A stretch of DNA of 64,000 nucleotides from JBFWRK01 sp050248955 (lineage in GTDB: Bacteria > Actinomycetota > Acidimicrobiia > Acidimicrobiales > Ilumatobacteraceae), in the NCBI GenBank assembly GCA_050248955.1, contig JBFWRK010000007.1, positions 124,001 to 188,000 on the forward strand. Direction: 5' to 3'. How positions within the stretch are numbered: the first letter of the stretch is position 1; every line of letters starts with the position of its first letter. Under the pieces are notes generated by a model. It ran no database searches and was not told the DNA's origin. It worked only from the letters and a program-made list of their open reading frames with translations. Shown piece after piece: positions 47,641 to 55,880 of this stretch. The position numbers were made by a program, and so were the translations under genes.

Positions 47641-47868
47641 ATGCAGTCACGACGCTGGAACGAGATGTCCAAGCCCCAACGGGTGGGGGTGGTGCTGATG
47701 ACGGTGGTGCAGTTCTCGCTCGCGATCGCCGCCTGGATCGATCTTGCGCGACGGCCGGCCGAACAGATCAACGGTCGCAAGCGGACGTGGGCAGCGGTCA
47801 TCGGCATCAACTTCGTCGGGCCGATCCTGTACTTCAGCCGCGGACGGAGATCCCACCGTCACTCGTGA
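47641..47868 (+). CDS. small membrane protein with PLDc_N-like helices
   Basis: The 75-residue product has two membrane helices (VGVVLMTVVQFSLAIAAW and WAAVIGINFVGPILYFS) joined by a basic loop (LARRPAEQINGRKRTW). This is the pattern of the PLDc_N family of short actinobacterial membrane proteins. GAGGAG precedes the ATG. Function unknown. Its 3' end overlaps, on the other strand, the remnant of an SDR gene. Confidence 0.75.
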   Translation: MQSRRWNEMSKPQRVGVVLMTVVQFSLAIAAWIDLARRPAEQINGRKRTWAAVIGINFVGPILYFSRGRRSHRHS

Positions 47869-47959
47869 TGAGTTGACCGTTGATCCACCCTCCTGCGGGT
47901 GAACACAGGAACGACACGAGGTCTGCGGCGTCGGTCAGAGCTCCCGGCCGACGCGGTGA
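47834..47959 (-). pseudogene. 3' remnant of a short-chain dehydrogenase/reductase gene
   Basis: Read on the minus strand, 41 codons before a TGA spell the characteristic SDR C-terminus: DAADLVSFLCSP, AGGWINGQLITSDGG and ISVRG. An in-frame stop (TGA) lies directly upstream and no catalytic or nucleotide-binding part is left. It is the tail of a lost 3-oxoacyl-ACP-reductase-type gene. Confidence 0.8.
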
Positions 47960-48055
47960 TCAATTCGAGTGATCCGGCCGGCATCGAGCGGCGAACAATC
48001 GGCGGCAGATCGCCGGGCAGAGGGGTCCCGGCACACACGAAGGAGCACACCGCCG

Positions 48056-48496
48056 ATGACCAGCGCAGCAGTGTCCCACGACCGAGATGTCCCGACCGAC
48101 GCCAACGTCGCCACCGTGCGATCGATGTACGAGGCGTTCGGCCGTGGCGACATCCCCGCGATCATGGAGTGCCTCGCCGACGACGTCGACTGGGAGGCAG
48201 GACGCGTCGACGACTACGGCATCCCGTGGCTGCGACCCGGTCACGGCAAGGACCACGTGCAGCGCTTCTTCGCCACGCTGGCAGGGCTCGAGTTCAAGCG
48301 CTTCGAGCCGAAGGTGATCGCAGGCGTTGGTGACACCGTGCTGGCTCTGATCGATCTCGAAGCCGTGGTTGCCGCAACCGGCGTCACCGTCAGCGATGCA
48401 GAAGTGCACGTGTGGACCTTCCACCCCGACGGGAGGGTGCGCTCGCTGCGCCACGTCGTCGACACCGTTCAGCACGCCCGCGCCGTCCAAGGATGA
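48056..48496 (+). CDS. SnoaL-like (NTF2-fold) protein
   Basis: The 146-residue protein with AAGGAG upstream shows the NTF2-like pattern NVATVRSMYEAFGRGDIPAIMECLADDVDWE and a C-terminal strand EVHVWTFHPDGRVRSLRHVVD. Members bind small ligands or act as isomerases and hydrolases. It overlaps the cupin gene by ATGA. Confidence 0.85.
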   Translation: MTSAAVSHDRDVPTDANVATVRSMYEAFGRGDIPAIMECLADDVDWEAGRVDDYGIPWLRPGHGKDHVQRFFATLAGLEFKRFEPKVIAGVGDTVLALIDLEAVVAATGVTVSDAEVHVWTFHPDGRVRSLRHVVDTVQHARAVQG

Positions 48497-48954
48497 GCAT
48501 CATCGCGTCGGCCGCGACCGCCGCTGCCGGCATGACGAGCGGCGTGTTCGACGGGTCGATCTTCGACACGATCCGGTTCCCGAGCGACGAGCTCAAGCTG
48601 CGCGTCACGACCGGCGGCGTCCAGGTCCTCGAGTACGTCTCCGAGGATCGCGACGGGCCGCCGGCGCACACCCACCCCTGGCACGAGGTCGAGTACGTGA
48701 TCGACGGCAGCGTCGAGTTCCTCTTCGACGGCCGCTGGATCGCGGCTGGCCCAGGAGCGGTGCAGATGCTGCCGGCCGGCACGGCGCACTCGGTACGGGT
48801 ACCAGCCGGCACAGCCCGGCTGCTGATGGTCACCATCGGCGCGCCCTACGACGGCTTCGCGCGTGACCTCGCCGCCCTGTACGCCGACGGCCCCGTCGCG
48901 CCCGCCGCGGTGATCGACGTCGCCGGCCGCCACGGCGTGCGCCTCGCCCACTGA
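48493..48954 (+). CDS. cupin-domain protein
   Basis: The 153-residue protein has the cupin motifs GPPAHTHPWHEVEYVIDGSVEF (metal His and Glu) and LPAGTAHSVRVPAGTARLL. It is a single cupin of unknown substrate. The ATG overlaps the preceding stop, so it is coupled to the NTF2-like gene. Confidence 0.88.
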   Translation: MSIIASAATAAAGMTSGVFDGSIFDTIRFPSDELKLRVTTGGVQVLEYVSEDRDGPPAHTHPWHEVEYVIDGSVEFLFDGRWIAAGPGAVQMLPAGTAHSVRVPAGTARLLMVTIGAPYDGFARDLAALYADGPVAPAAVIDVAGRHGVRLAH

Positions 48955-48985
48955 CACCAACCGAGACGACGACATGGAGCATCCG

Positions 48986-49564
48986 ATGTCCACCGAGACC
49001 CTTGCCCGTGCATTCGCGATGACCCGGGAGATCCTCGCGAACACCACTCCCGACCAGTACGACCGACCGACGCCGTGCGAGTCCTGGAACGTGCGCGCGC
49101 TCGCCAACCACATCGTCGAGGGCGCCAACTGGTTCGCGCTCTGCGTCGACGGCGGCGCTGCACCGGATCCCGACCCCACCCACGGCGTTGATTTCGCCGC
49201 CGGCGACCTGCTGGCGTCCTACGACGACGGCGCGCGTGCCACCCTCGCCGCGTTCGGCGCTCCCGGTGCGCAAGACCGTCTGATCAAGCTCCCCTTCGGC
49301 GAACTGCCTGGGGCAGTGTTCATGGCCATCGCCACCAACGACGTGTTCACGCACGGCTGGGACCTCGCCGACGCGACGGGGCAGCCCACCGACCTCGATC
49401 CTGAGATCGCCACGCAGCTCCTCGCGCAACTGCGGGGCTTCGTGTCCGACGATCTGCGCGGACCCGACGGCGAAGCACCCTTCGGGCCCGCCGTCGATCC
49501 GCCCACCGCGGCGTCGCCGGCCGCCCAACTGGCCGCGTTCCTCGGCCGCCACCCCGTCGCCTGA
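48986..49564 (+). CDS. TIGR03086-type DinB/mycothiol-linked metal-binding protein
   Basis: The 192-residue protein (MSTETLARAFAMTREILANTTPDQYDRPTPCESWNVRALANHIVEG) has the features of the maleylpyruvate-isomerase N-terminal/DinB group: PTPCESWNV, the metal His in NHIVEGANWF and HGWDLADATGQ. These proteins are mycothiol- or metal-dependent transferases with unknown substrates. The ATG at 48986 with GGAG is preferred over one four codons earlier. Confidence 0.85.
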   Translation: MSTETLARAFAMTREILANTTPDQYDRPTPCESWNVRALANHIVEGANWFALCVDGGAAPDPDPTHGVDFAAGDLLASYDDGARATLAAFGAPGAQDRLIKLPFGELPGAVFMAIATNDVFTHGWDLADATGQPTDLDPEIATQLLAQLRGFVSDDLRGPDGEAPFGPAVDPPTAASPAAQLAAFLGRHPVA

Positions 49565-49648
49565 CATACGTCGCGCTGAACGCGTGACGGTGCGCGCCGA
49601 GGAAGGGCGTGCCGCCTCACCTCCGTGTCAGCTTCTACCGTCGTCACC

Positions 49649-50137
49649 ATGACGAACCACACCGACGCGGCGAACACCGGCCGGGTGCTGCAACTGCGCC
49701 TCATCGTGGAGGCGGACGACTACGACGAAGCCGTTCGCTTCTACCGCGACGTGCTCGGTCTCGACGAGCAGGCCGCCTTCGAAGGTGAGGGCGACGCCCG
49801 GGTAGCCATCCTCGACGCCGGCCGAGCGACGCTGGAGATCGCGAACCCTGCACAGAAGCGCATGATCGACGAGATCGAGGTCGGCCGGCAGGTAGCCCCG
49901 AAGATCCGGGTGGCCTTCGAGGTCACCGACGCGGCGACAGCCACCGACGAGCTCGTGGCCGGCGGTGCAACGCTCGTGGCGCCACCCACCGAGACGCCGT
50001 GGCGCTCGCTCAACTCACGCCTCGACGCACCGGCCGGCCTGCAGATCACGCTGTTCGAAGAGCTCGAGTCACTGGGCGAGCGGTCGCAGCGCCCGGGCTT
50101 CGGCACCGACGCGGCCGGTCGGGGAACCGATCAGTAG
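49649..50137 (+). CDS. VOC family (glyoxalase-like) protein
   Basis: The 162-residue protein has one VOC domain: LQLRLIVEADDYDEAVRFYRDVLGL, ATLEIANP and APAGLQITLFEEL. It may be a dioxygenase, lyase or binding protein. TACCGT stands seven bases before the ATG and there is no ribosome binding site, so it is probably leaderless. Confidence 0.85.
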   Translation: MTNHTDAANTGRVLQLRLIVEADDYDEAVRFYRDVLGLDEQAAFEGEGDARVAILDAGRATLEIANPAQKRMIDEIEVGRQVAPKIRVAFEVTDAATATDELVAGGATLVAPPTETPWRSLNSRLDAPAGLQITLFEELESLGERSQRPGFGTDAAGRGTDQ

Positions 50138-50305
50138 CTGAAGGTCGTGGCTCTGTCCCGTGCGACGGCGTCGCGAAACTTGACGACATCGCCAAGTTGT
50201 GACCTTGGTCCCTTCCTCCTCGCCCGCTCGGCTCCGATGATCCAGGGATCGGCCACTGGGGCAGCCGTCGCCGGGTGAGCCGATCCGTGGATCCGAGGAG
50301 GAAGC

Positions 50306-51523
50306 ATGACCACTGCAGCAATCAGCGAAGCCCTGGTCGAGGAGGTCATGGGTGGGCTCACGATCATCGATGCCGACAGTCACTTCGCCGAGCCCGCCGA
50401 TCTGTGGACCAAGCGGGCCCCCGCCGCGTACCGGGACCGCGTCCCCCAGCTCCGCACGATCGACGGCCAGACCAGCTGGTTCCTCGACGGCGAGTTCTGG
50501 ACCGGACTGGGCGGTCACACGATCGCCAAGGGCCAGACCAAGACGCTCGGCACCCTGTGCCTCCCGTACGACCAGATCGACGACGCCGCGTGGGGCGTGG
50601 CAGGTCGCCTGGCGCTGATGGACAAGCAGGGCGTGTACGCCGCCGTCCTCTACCCGAACTCGATCGGGTTCGCCTCGAACGCGCTGTTCGGCATCGAGGA
50701 CATCGAGTTCCGCAACATCGTGAGCTCGATCTACAACGACTCGTTGGTCGACGTGCAGCGGGAGTCGGGCGGGCGTCTGCTCCCGCAGGCTGTGCTCCCC
50801 GTGTGGGACATGGAGCGCACCGTGAAGGAGATGACGCGCCTCGCGGAGGTCGGCATCCGTGGCTTCACGATCACCGACAAGCCGCAGCTGGTCGGGCTGC
50901 CGGATCTGGACCACGAGTACTTCGCCCCGATGTGGAGCTTGGCGAACGAGCTCGGTTCGGTCATCAACTTCCACATCGGCAGTGGCGCCCCCGCCAACAT
51001 GGGCAAGCAATCGCCGGTGGCTGCTGCCGCCTCCGACATCTACTGGCAGTCGTTCGGCCCGCAGCGCCGCCTCGCCGTGCTCGCCACGCAGTTCTACATG
51101 AGCAACGTGCGGATCATCACGAACCTGTGCATGAGCGACATGTTCGACCGCTATCCGAACGTGAAGATCGTCTCGGCCGAGAGCGGCATCGGCTGGGTGC
51201 CGTTCGTGCTCGAGGCGATGGAGTACCAGCTCGACGAGATGGTGACCGACCCGTCCGAGCGAGGGCTGCAGCAGAAGCGGCCGAGCGAGTACTTCCGCAG
51301 CAACGTGTTCGTGATGAGCTGGTTCGAGCGCTCGGCGATGAAGGTGCTCGACGACATCGGCGTGAACAACGTGATGCTGATGACGGACATCCCGCACCCG
51401 ACGTGCCTCTTCCCGAACACCCGGGAGTACTTCGCGTCGGTGACGAAGGACCTCGCCCTCGACGTGCGCCGGCGCATCGTGCAGGACAACGCTGCGGAGG
51501 TGTACAGCATCACCCTGCCGTGA
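50306..51523 (+). CDS. amidohydrolase family protein (TIM-barrel metal hydrolase/decarboxylase)
   Basis: The 405-residue protein begins MTTAAISEALVEEVMGGLTI after GAGGAGGAAGC. Metal residues are suggested by IIDADSHFAEPADLW, the His in NFHIGSG, and MLMTDIPHP. It belongs to the amidohydrolase 2 group with ACMSD and related hydrolases/decarboxylases. The substrate is not known. It is followed closely by the broken carboxymuconolactone-decarboxylase-like gene, the pair perhaps acting together. The gap before it (50138-50305) holds only a weak inverted repeat (AACTTG/CAAGTT at 50177-50198). Confidence 0.88.
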   Translation: MTTAAISEALVEEVMGGLTIIDADSHFAEPADLWTKRAPAAYRDRVPQLRTIDGQTSWFLDGEFWTGLGGHTIAKGQTKTLGTLCLPYDQIDDAAWGVAGRLALMDKQGVYAAVLYPNSIGFASNALFGIEDIEFRNIVSSIYNDSLVDVQRESGGRLLPQAVLPVWDMERTVKEMTRLAEVGIRGFTITDKPQLVGLPDLDHEYFAPMWSLANELGSVINFHIGSGAPANMGKQSPVAAAASDIYWQSFGPQRRLAVLATQFYMSNVRIITNLCMSDMFDRYPNVKIVSAESGIGWVPFVLEAMEYQLDEMVTDPSERGLQQKRPSEYFRSNVFVMSWFERSAMKVLDDIGVNNVMLMTDIPHPTCLFPNTREYFASVTKDLALDVRRRIVQDNAAEVYSITLP

Positions 51524-51544
51524 TCCCGATGACGCGACGACGCG

Positions 51545-52106
51545 GTGACGCAGATCCGCGAAGCGCCCCCGCGCGACGCCCCGGCCGGCACCGCTACCGG
51601 GATGTACACCACCACCATCCCGCTGCAGATCATCGCCTACAGCACCACCGCGATCACCGCGATGCACCGCCAGTACGCGGCCACGTTCCGCAAGGGGTGT
51701 GCTCGAGCCGCGCCTCGTCGAGCTGCTCCGCCTCCACAGCGCGCAGACCTCGGCCTGCGAGCCGTGCTCGGCCTCGCGCAAGGACGAGAGCATCAGCGAG
51801 GACGACGTCGCCTGCCTGCTGTCGCCCGACTCCGAGCGGTTCGCGCCGCGTGAGTGGGCGGCGCTCCAGTTCTTCGACCAGCTCGCCGGAGATCACCACT
51901 CGATCGACGACGACACGTTCCGATCGCTCGCCGAGGTGTTCACCACCGCCGAGATCGTCGAGATGGCGTACCTCTGCTCCAGCTTCCTCGGTGGCCATCG
52001 GCTGATGCACACCCTCGGCGTGTTCGGCGCCAGCGAACCCGTCCTCGCCTACGAGCCCGGCTCGATCGACGAGCCGATGGCTGCCGCCGAGGCGAACGCG
52101 ACGTAG
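51545..52106 (+). pseudogene. frameshifted carboxymuconolactone decarboxylase/AhpD-like gene
   Basis: The first frame (51545-51696) encodes MTQIREAPPRDAPAGTATGM and runs to MHRQYAATFRKG. The family then continues as VLEPRLVELLRLHSAQTSAC and RHTF-like helices in the next frame to 52106, with the AhpD Cys pair CEPC. One extra base in the run at 51694-51701 (caaggggtgtgctc) separates the frames. The second part has its own GTG at 51699. It may be a sequencing error, a pseudogene or a protein starting late. If the base were removed, a normal protein of about 186 residues would result. Confidence 0.75.
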
Positions 52107-52141
52107 AACGCTGGGGTCGGCCACCCTGGCCGGGCCGCCGA

Positions 52142-54691
52142 CTACTCCGTCCCGACCGCCTTCAAGATGTCGAGCCGTGCAGCCCGACGGGCGGGACCGA
52201 CGGCAGCGAGGACGCCGGCCACGACCGCGCAGGCGACGATCACCACGACCCGGGCGCCAGGGACGACCACATGGGTGATGCCCTCGTCTGCGAGCGCCTG
52301 CACGATCGCCCACGAGCCGGCGAGCGCGAGCAGCAGCCCGAGCCCAGTACCGAGGACGGCGATCATCACCGACTCCCAGCGCACGAGCGTGCGGACCTGG
52401 CGGCGGCTCATCCCGACTGCTCGCAGGAGACCCAGCTCCCGGGTGCGCTCGTGCACCGACAGGGCGAGCGTGTTGGCGATCCCGATGAGGGCGATGATCA
52501 CCGCCAGCGCCAGCAGCCCGTAGATCAGGTTGAGCATGCTGTTGATCTCGGAGGTGATCGCCTCCTTGAACTCGGCCTGATCCTGCAGCTCCCCGTTCGG
52601 CCAGTCGATCAGCACCTGGTCGATCGCGGCGCGCGAGGTGGCGGCATCGACGCCGTCGCCGGCCAGGACGAACAGCTGGCGGTCGTACTGGTCGGTGACG
52701 TTCTCCTCGTAGGTGGCGAGATCGGTGATCCACGGCGTCCCGCCGGCCCCTGCCACCTCTTCGTCGAAGATGGCTGCAACGGTCAGCTGGACGATGCCGG
52801 TGCGGGCGAAGGTGACACTGACCGTGTCGCCGAGCGCCAGCTGGTGATCGGCCGCGGTGTCGGACGCGACCGCCACCGTCCCCGTGGTGACCGCGTCGAG
52901 GCGCCCGCTCGCCACCTCGAGGTCGTACAGCTGATCGAACACCGCTGTGTCGATGCCGGCGAGCTGGGACGTCGTGTCGCCGATGGCGACGGGCGAGACC
53001 CGAACCGATGAGACGACCTCGACCTCCGGCAGCGCGGCAAGGCTGTCGGCGAGCTCAGGGCTGAACCCGCCCTCCGACCACTGGCCGGACTCGACCACGT
53101 AGTCGGCCCGGAACGACGCGTCGACCTGGTCGACCACGGCCGCCGTCGTGGACGAGGCGAGGATCGTGATGAACCCGACCAGGGCGACACCGACCATCAG
53201 CGCAGCTGCCGTGGCGGATGTCCGCTTCGGATTGCGACGCGCGTTCTCCTGGGCGAGGTGGCCGACGGAACCGGACGCCGCTCGAGCAGGGCGCCCGAGC
53301 ACGCGCAGCACCGGGCGAGCCAGCACCGGCCCGAGCACGAACACGCCGAACACGGTCGTTACCGCACCCAGGGCGAGCAGCCTCATCGCGGCCTCCCCTT
53401 CGCCGGCGATCCCAGCGGCCGCCGTGACGACGCCCGCGGCCGTGACCGTCAGACCGGCGACGACCCGCCCGACCGACAGGTGGGACCGGTCGATGGCGAT
53501 GTCCCGCAGGGCAGCGATCGGCGCCACCCGGCTGGCCCGGAATGCGGGCGCGAGCGCCGAGGCGACGGTGATGACGACGCCCACGATCACCGACGTGACG
53601 ATCGTCGCGGCCGTGATGACGGTCGGGCCGGACGGGATGTCGAGGCCGACCTGGGCGAGCAGCTCGCGCAGCCCGAACGACATGCCGACCCCCAGGCCGA
53701 GTCCCACCGCACACGCGACGAGCCCGACCGCGACGGCCTCCAAGAGCACCGAACGCAGGACCTGGGCGCGCCCGGCGCCGATCGCCCGCAGCAACGCGAG
53801 ATCGCGAGTGCGTTGGGCGATCACGATCGAGAACGTGTTGTAGATGATGAACATCCCGACGAAGAGCGAGATGTAGGCGAAGGCGAGGAGGAACGTGTCG
53901 AAGAACCGCAGGTCTTCGCGCAACGCTGCCTGCTTGTCGGCGGTGTCCGCCTCGCCGGTGAGCACCTCGATCCGGTCGTCGGCGAGTGCCGATTGCAGGC
54001 GCACGGCGAGCTCGTCGGCGCTCACACCGGCTGCCCCGGCAACGACGACGCTGTCGAACTGGCCGGGCTCACCGAACAGCTCCTGGGCGGTGGTCAGATC
54101 CGTCGCGATCATGGTCGAGCCGGGGATCCCCTCGAGCTCACCGAACTTCGCGTCGCCGGTCAGCGTGAGCTCGACCGGTCCGGTCTTGGCCAACACGGTG
54201 AAGGTGTCGCCGAGTGCCCAGCCCTCGTCGGCCACGGTGGCGCGATCGACGACCGCCTCGTACGCCGATGCGGGCGCCCGTCCGGCTGCGAGCTGGAACG
54301 GGTTGAGCCGCTCGTCCTCGATCCACGCGGTGCCGATCGTGGCGCCGAGCTCGTTCTCGACGATCGCACCGTCCTCACGGACGAGCTGGGCGAAGCCCTG
54401 GACCGTGCCGGACGCCGCGTCGACGCCGTCGATCTCCAGCACGGTTGCGAGCATCGCAGCGTCGACGCGCTCACGGACCTCCGCGAACTCGACATCGATC
54501 GCCGATGCCCGACGAACGATCGCGTCGATGCCCTCGTTGTTCGTGGCGAGCGCGTCGTCGAACGTGCGCCCCATGGTGTCGGTGAGGATCATCGTCCCCG
54601 ACATGAACGCGACCCCGAGGATCACGGCCAAGCCGGTCAACACGAAGCGGAGCTTGTGGGCCCAGAGGCCGTTGAGCGTGAGGCGCAGCAT
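52142..54691 (-). CDS. FtsX-like ABC transporter permease
   Basis: The protein of about 849 residues has the double MacB/FtsX pattern: an N-terminal helix (LRFVLTGLAVILGVAFMSG), a large periplasmic domain, three helices (about 270-400), a second helix-periplasmic unit and three C-terminal helices (LLALAVIIALIGIANTLALSV to the end). It would be the membrane part of a lipoprotein- or peptide-export ABC system. No ATPase gene is adjacent in this window, which is unusual. I start at the second Met (54691), matching the family start MLRLTL; an earlier ATG at 54700 is possible. Confidence 0.9.
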   Translation of the reverse strand: MLRLTLNGLWAHKLRFVLTGLAVILGVAFMSGTMILTDTMGRTFDDALATNNEGIDAIVRRASAIDVEFAEVRERVDAAMLATVLEIDGVDAASGTVQGFAQLVREDGAIVENELGATIGTAWIEDERLNPFQLAAGRAPASAYEAVVDRATVADEGWALGDTFTVLAKTGPVELTLTGDAKFGELEGIPGSTMIATDLTTAQELFGEPGQFDSVVVAGAAGVSADELAVRLQSALADDRIEVLTGEADTADKQAALREDLRFFDTFLLAFAYISLFVGMFIIYNTFSIVIAQRTRDLALLRAIGAGRAQVLRSVLLEAVAVGLVACAVGLGLGVGMSFGLRELLAQVGLDIPSGPTVITAATIVTSVIVGVVITVASALAPAFRASRVAPIAALRDIAIDRSHLSVGRVVAGLTVTAAGVVTAAAGIAGEGEAAMRLLALGAVTTVFGVFVLGPVLARPVLRVLGRPARAASGSVGHLAQENARRNPKRTSATAAALMVGVALVGFITILASSTTAAVVDQVDASFRADYVVESGQWSEGGFSPELADSLAALPEVEVVSSVRVSPVAIGDTTSQLAGIDTAVFDQLYDLEVASGRLDAVTTGTVAVASDTAADHQLALGDTVSVTFARTGIVQLTVAAIFDEEVAGAGGTPWITDLATYEENVTDQYDRQLFVLAGDGVDAATSRAAIDQVLIDWPNGELQDQAEFKEAITSEINSMLNLIYGLLALAVIIALIGIANTLALSVHERTRELGLLRAVGMSRRQVRTLVRWESVMIAVLGTGLGLLLALAGSWAIVQALADEGITHVVVPGARVVVIVACAVVAGVLAAVGPARRAARLDILKAVGTE

Positions 54692-54758
54692 GCGTCCCAT
54701 CGTGCGAGTCGCGTCCCGTCGACGTCATCGGCCGGCGGTCGCTGCGCGTGCCGCCGGT

Positions 54759-54776
54759 GTACATCCCGAGATGTAC
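54759..54776. promoter_or_regulatory. palindromic site between divergent genes
   Basis: GTACAT and ATGTAC, separated by CCCGAG, form an 18-base symmetric site between the FtsX-like gene and the gene at 54864. A -35/-10-like pair (TTGACG at 54793, GATGGT at 54816) lies beside it for the plus strand. Confidence 0.45.
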
Positions 54777-54863
54777 GACCAGGTCATGCCTCTTGACGAT
54801 CCGGGCGATCGGGTGGATGGTCCGAGACGTGGATTCGAACACCCACGCAGAGGAGGTCATGTC

Positions 54864-55466
54864 ATGTTCATCCAGGTGATCGAGGGCAAGACCCACGATG
54901 CTGACGCTCTGCATCGCCAGCTCGAGGTCTGGCAGCGCGACCTGATGCCCGGCGCGATCGGCTACCTCGGTTCGACGGGAGGTTGCACGTCGAACGGCGA
55001 CTGCATCCTCGTCGCTCGCTTCGAGAGCCGTGAGGCGGCGCAGCGCAACAGCGACCGGCCCGAGCAGACCCAGTGGTGGCAGGAGACGATGAAGTGCTTC
55101 GACGGCGACGTGAGGTTCCACGACTCCGTCGACGTGCAGGTGATGGAGCACGGAACGCTCGACGACGCCCACTTCGTGCAAGTGATGGAGGGCCACGTCA
55201 TGGACCGCTCGCGGGCCGAGATGCTCGAGCGCGAGGCCGATCCGATGCTCGCCGAGATGCGTCCCGAACTGATCGGCGCGGTCACCGCGTTCTTCGACGG
55301 CGACGAGTTCGCCGAGCTCGCCTACTTCACGTCCGAGGAGGCAGCCCGCGAGGGCGAGCGTCAGGAGCCGCCGCCCGAAGCTGCGGCGCAGATGGCCGAG
55401 TGGGAGCGGGTGATGAAGGTCGAGCGGTACCTCGACATCAAGGACCCCTGGCTCATCAGCGCCTGA
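54864..55466 (+). CDS. dimeric alpha-beta-barrel-like protein, two repeats
   Basis: The 200-residue protein has AGAGGAGGTC before the ATG. Its halves, starting MFIQVIEGKTHDADALHRQL and AHFVQVMEGHVMDRSRAEML, are evidently repeats of one antibiotic-monooxygenase-like (ferredoxin-fold) unit. Many such proteins have unknown or heme/quinone-related roles. No active site can be assigned. Confidence 0.8.
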   Translation: MFIQVIEGKTHDADALHRQLEVWQRDLMPGAIGYLGSTGGCTSNGDCILVARFESREAAQRNSDRPEQTQWWQETMKCFDGDVRFHDSVDVQVMEHGTLDDAHFVQVMEGHVMDRSRAEMLEREADPMLAEMRPELIGAVTAFFDGDEFAELAYFTSEEAAREGERQEPPPEAAAQMAEWERVMKVERYLDIKDPWLISA

Positions 55467-55577
55467 CCGATCACTGATCCGAGCGACGCCGCCCATGGCA
55501 TCGCCGAATCGCCGAATCGCCGGCATCCGGGAACGCGCGAAGCTTGGGCGAGGGGGACCTCGTTCAAGGGAGATGTC

Positions 55578-55784
55578 ATGAGCGTCGTGAAGATCATCGA
55601 AGTGGTCGGACGGTCAACCACCAGCTCCGACGACGCAGTCAAGAGCGCGCTCGCCGAGGCGAGCCGCAGCCTGCGGAACATCAAGGCGCTCGACGTCGTC
55701 TCGGTCGGCCTGCGCGGTGACACCCTCGAGGAGTGGGGTGCGCTCGTTCGGATCTCGTTCCTCGTGGACAACGTCACCGACTGA
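55578..55784 (+). CDS. dodecin (flavin-storage protein)
   Basis: The 68-residue protein (MSVVKIIEVVGRSTTSSDDAVKSALAEASRSLRNIKALDVVSVGLRG) matches dodecin in length and pattern: a first strand, a helix with Ser/Asp start and the final strands VRISFLVDNVTD. Dodecins form hollow dodecamers that bind flavins (or CoA). AGGGAG precedes the ATG. Short CGCCGAAT repeats lie just upstream of it (55501-55525). Confidence 0.92.
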   Translation: MSVVKIIEVVGRSTTSSDDAVKSALAEASRSLRNIKALDVVSVGLRGDTLEEWGALVRISFLVDNVTD

Positions 55785-55880
55785 ACACCGTCGCCCGACC
55801 CCTGACCACGGGTGGGCCGAACGCCGGCATAGAAGGAGCCTGCTGCTGACGGGAGCTGTGCTGCGCCAGTATGGCGGCCA

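Noticed and set aside
50177..50198. AACTTG/CAAGTT inverted repeat before the amidohydrolase gene
   Set aside because: Only six-base arms with a ten-base gap, no recurrence seen; too weak to call an operator.
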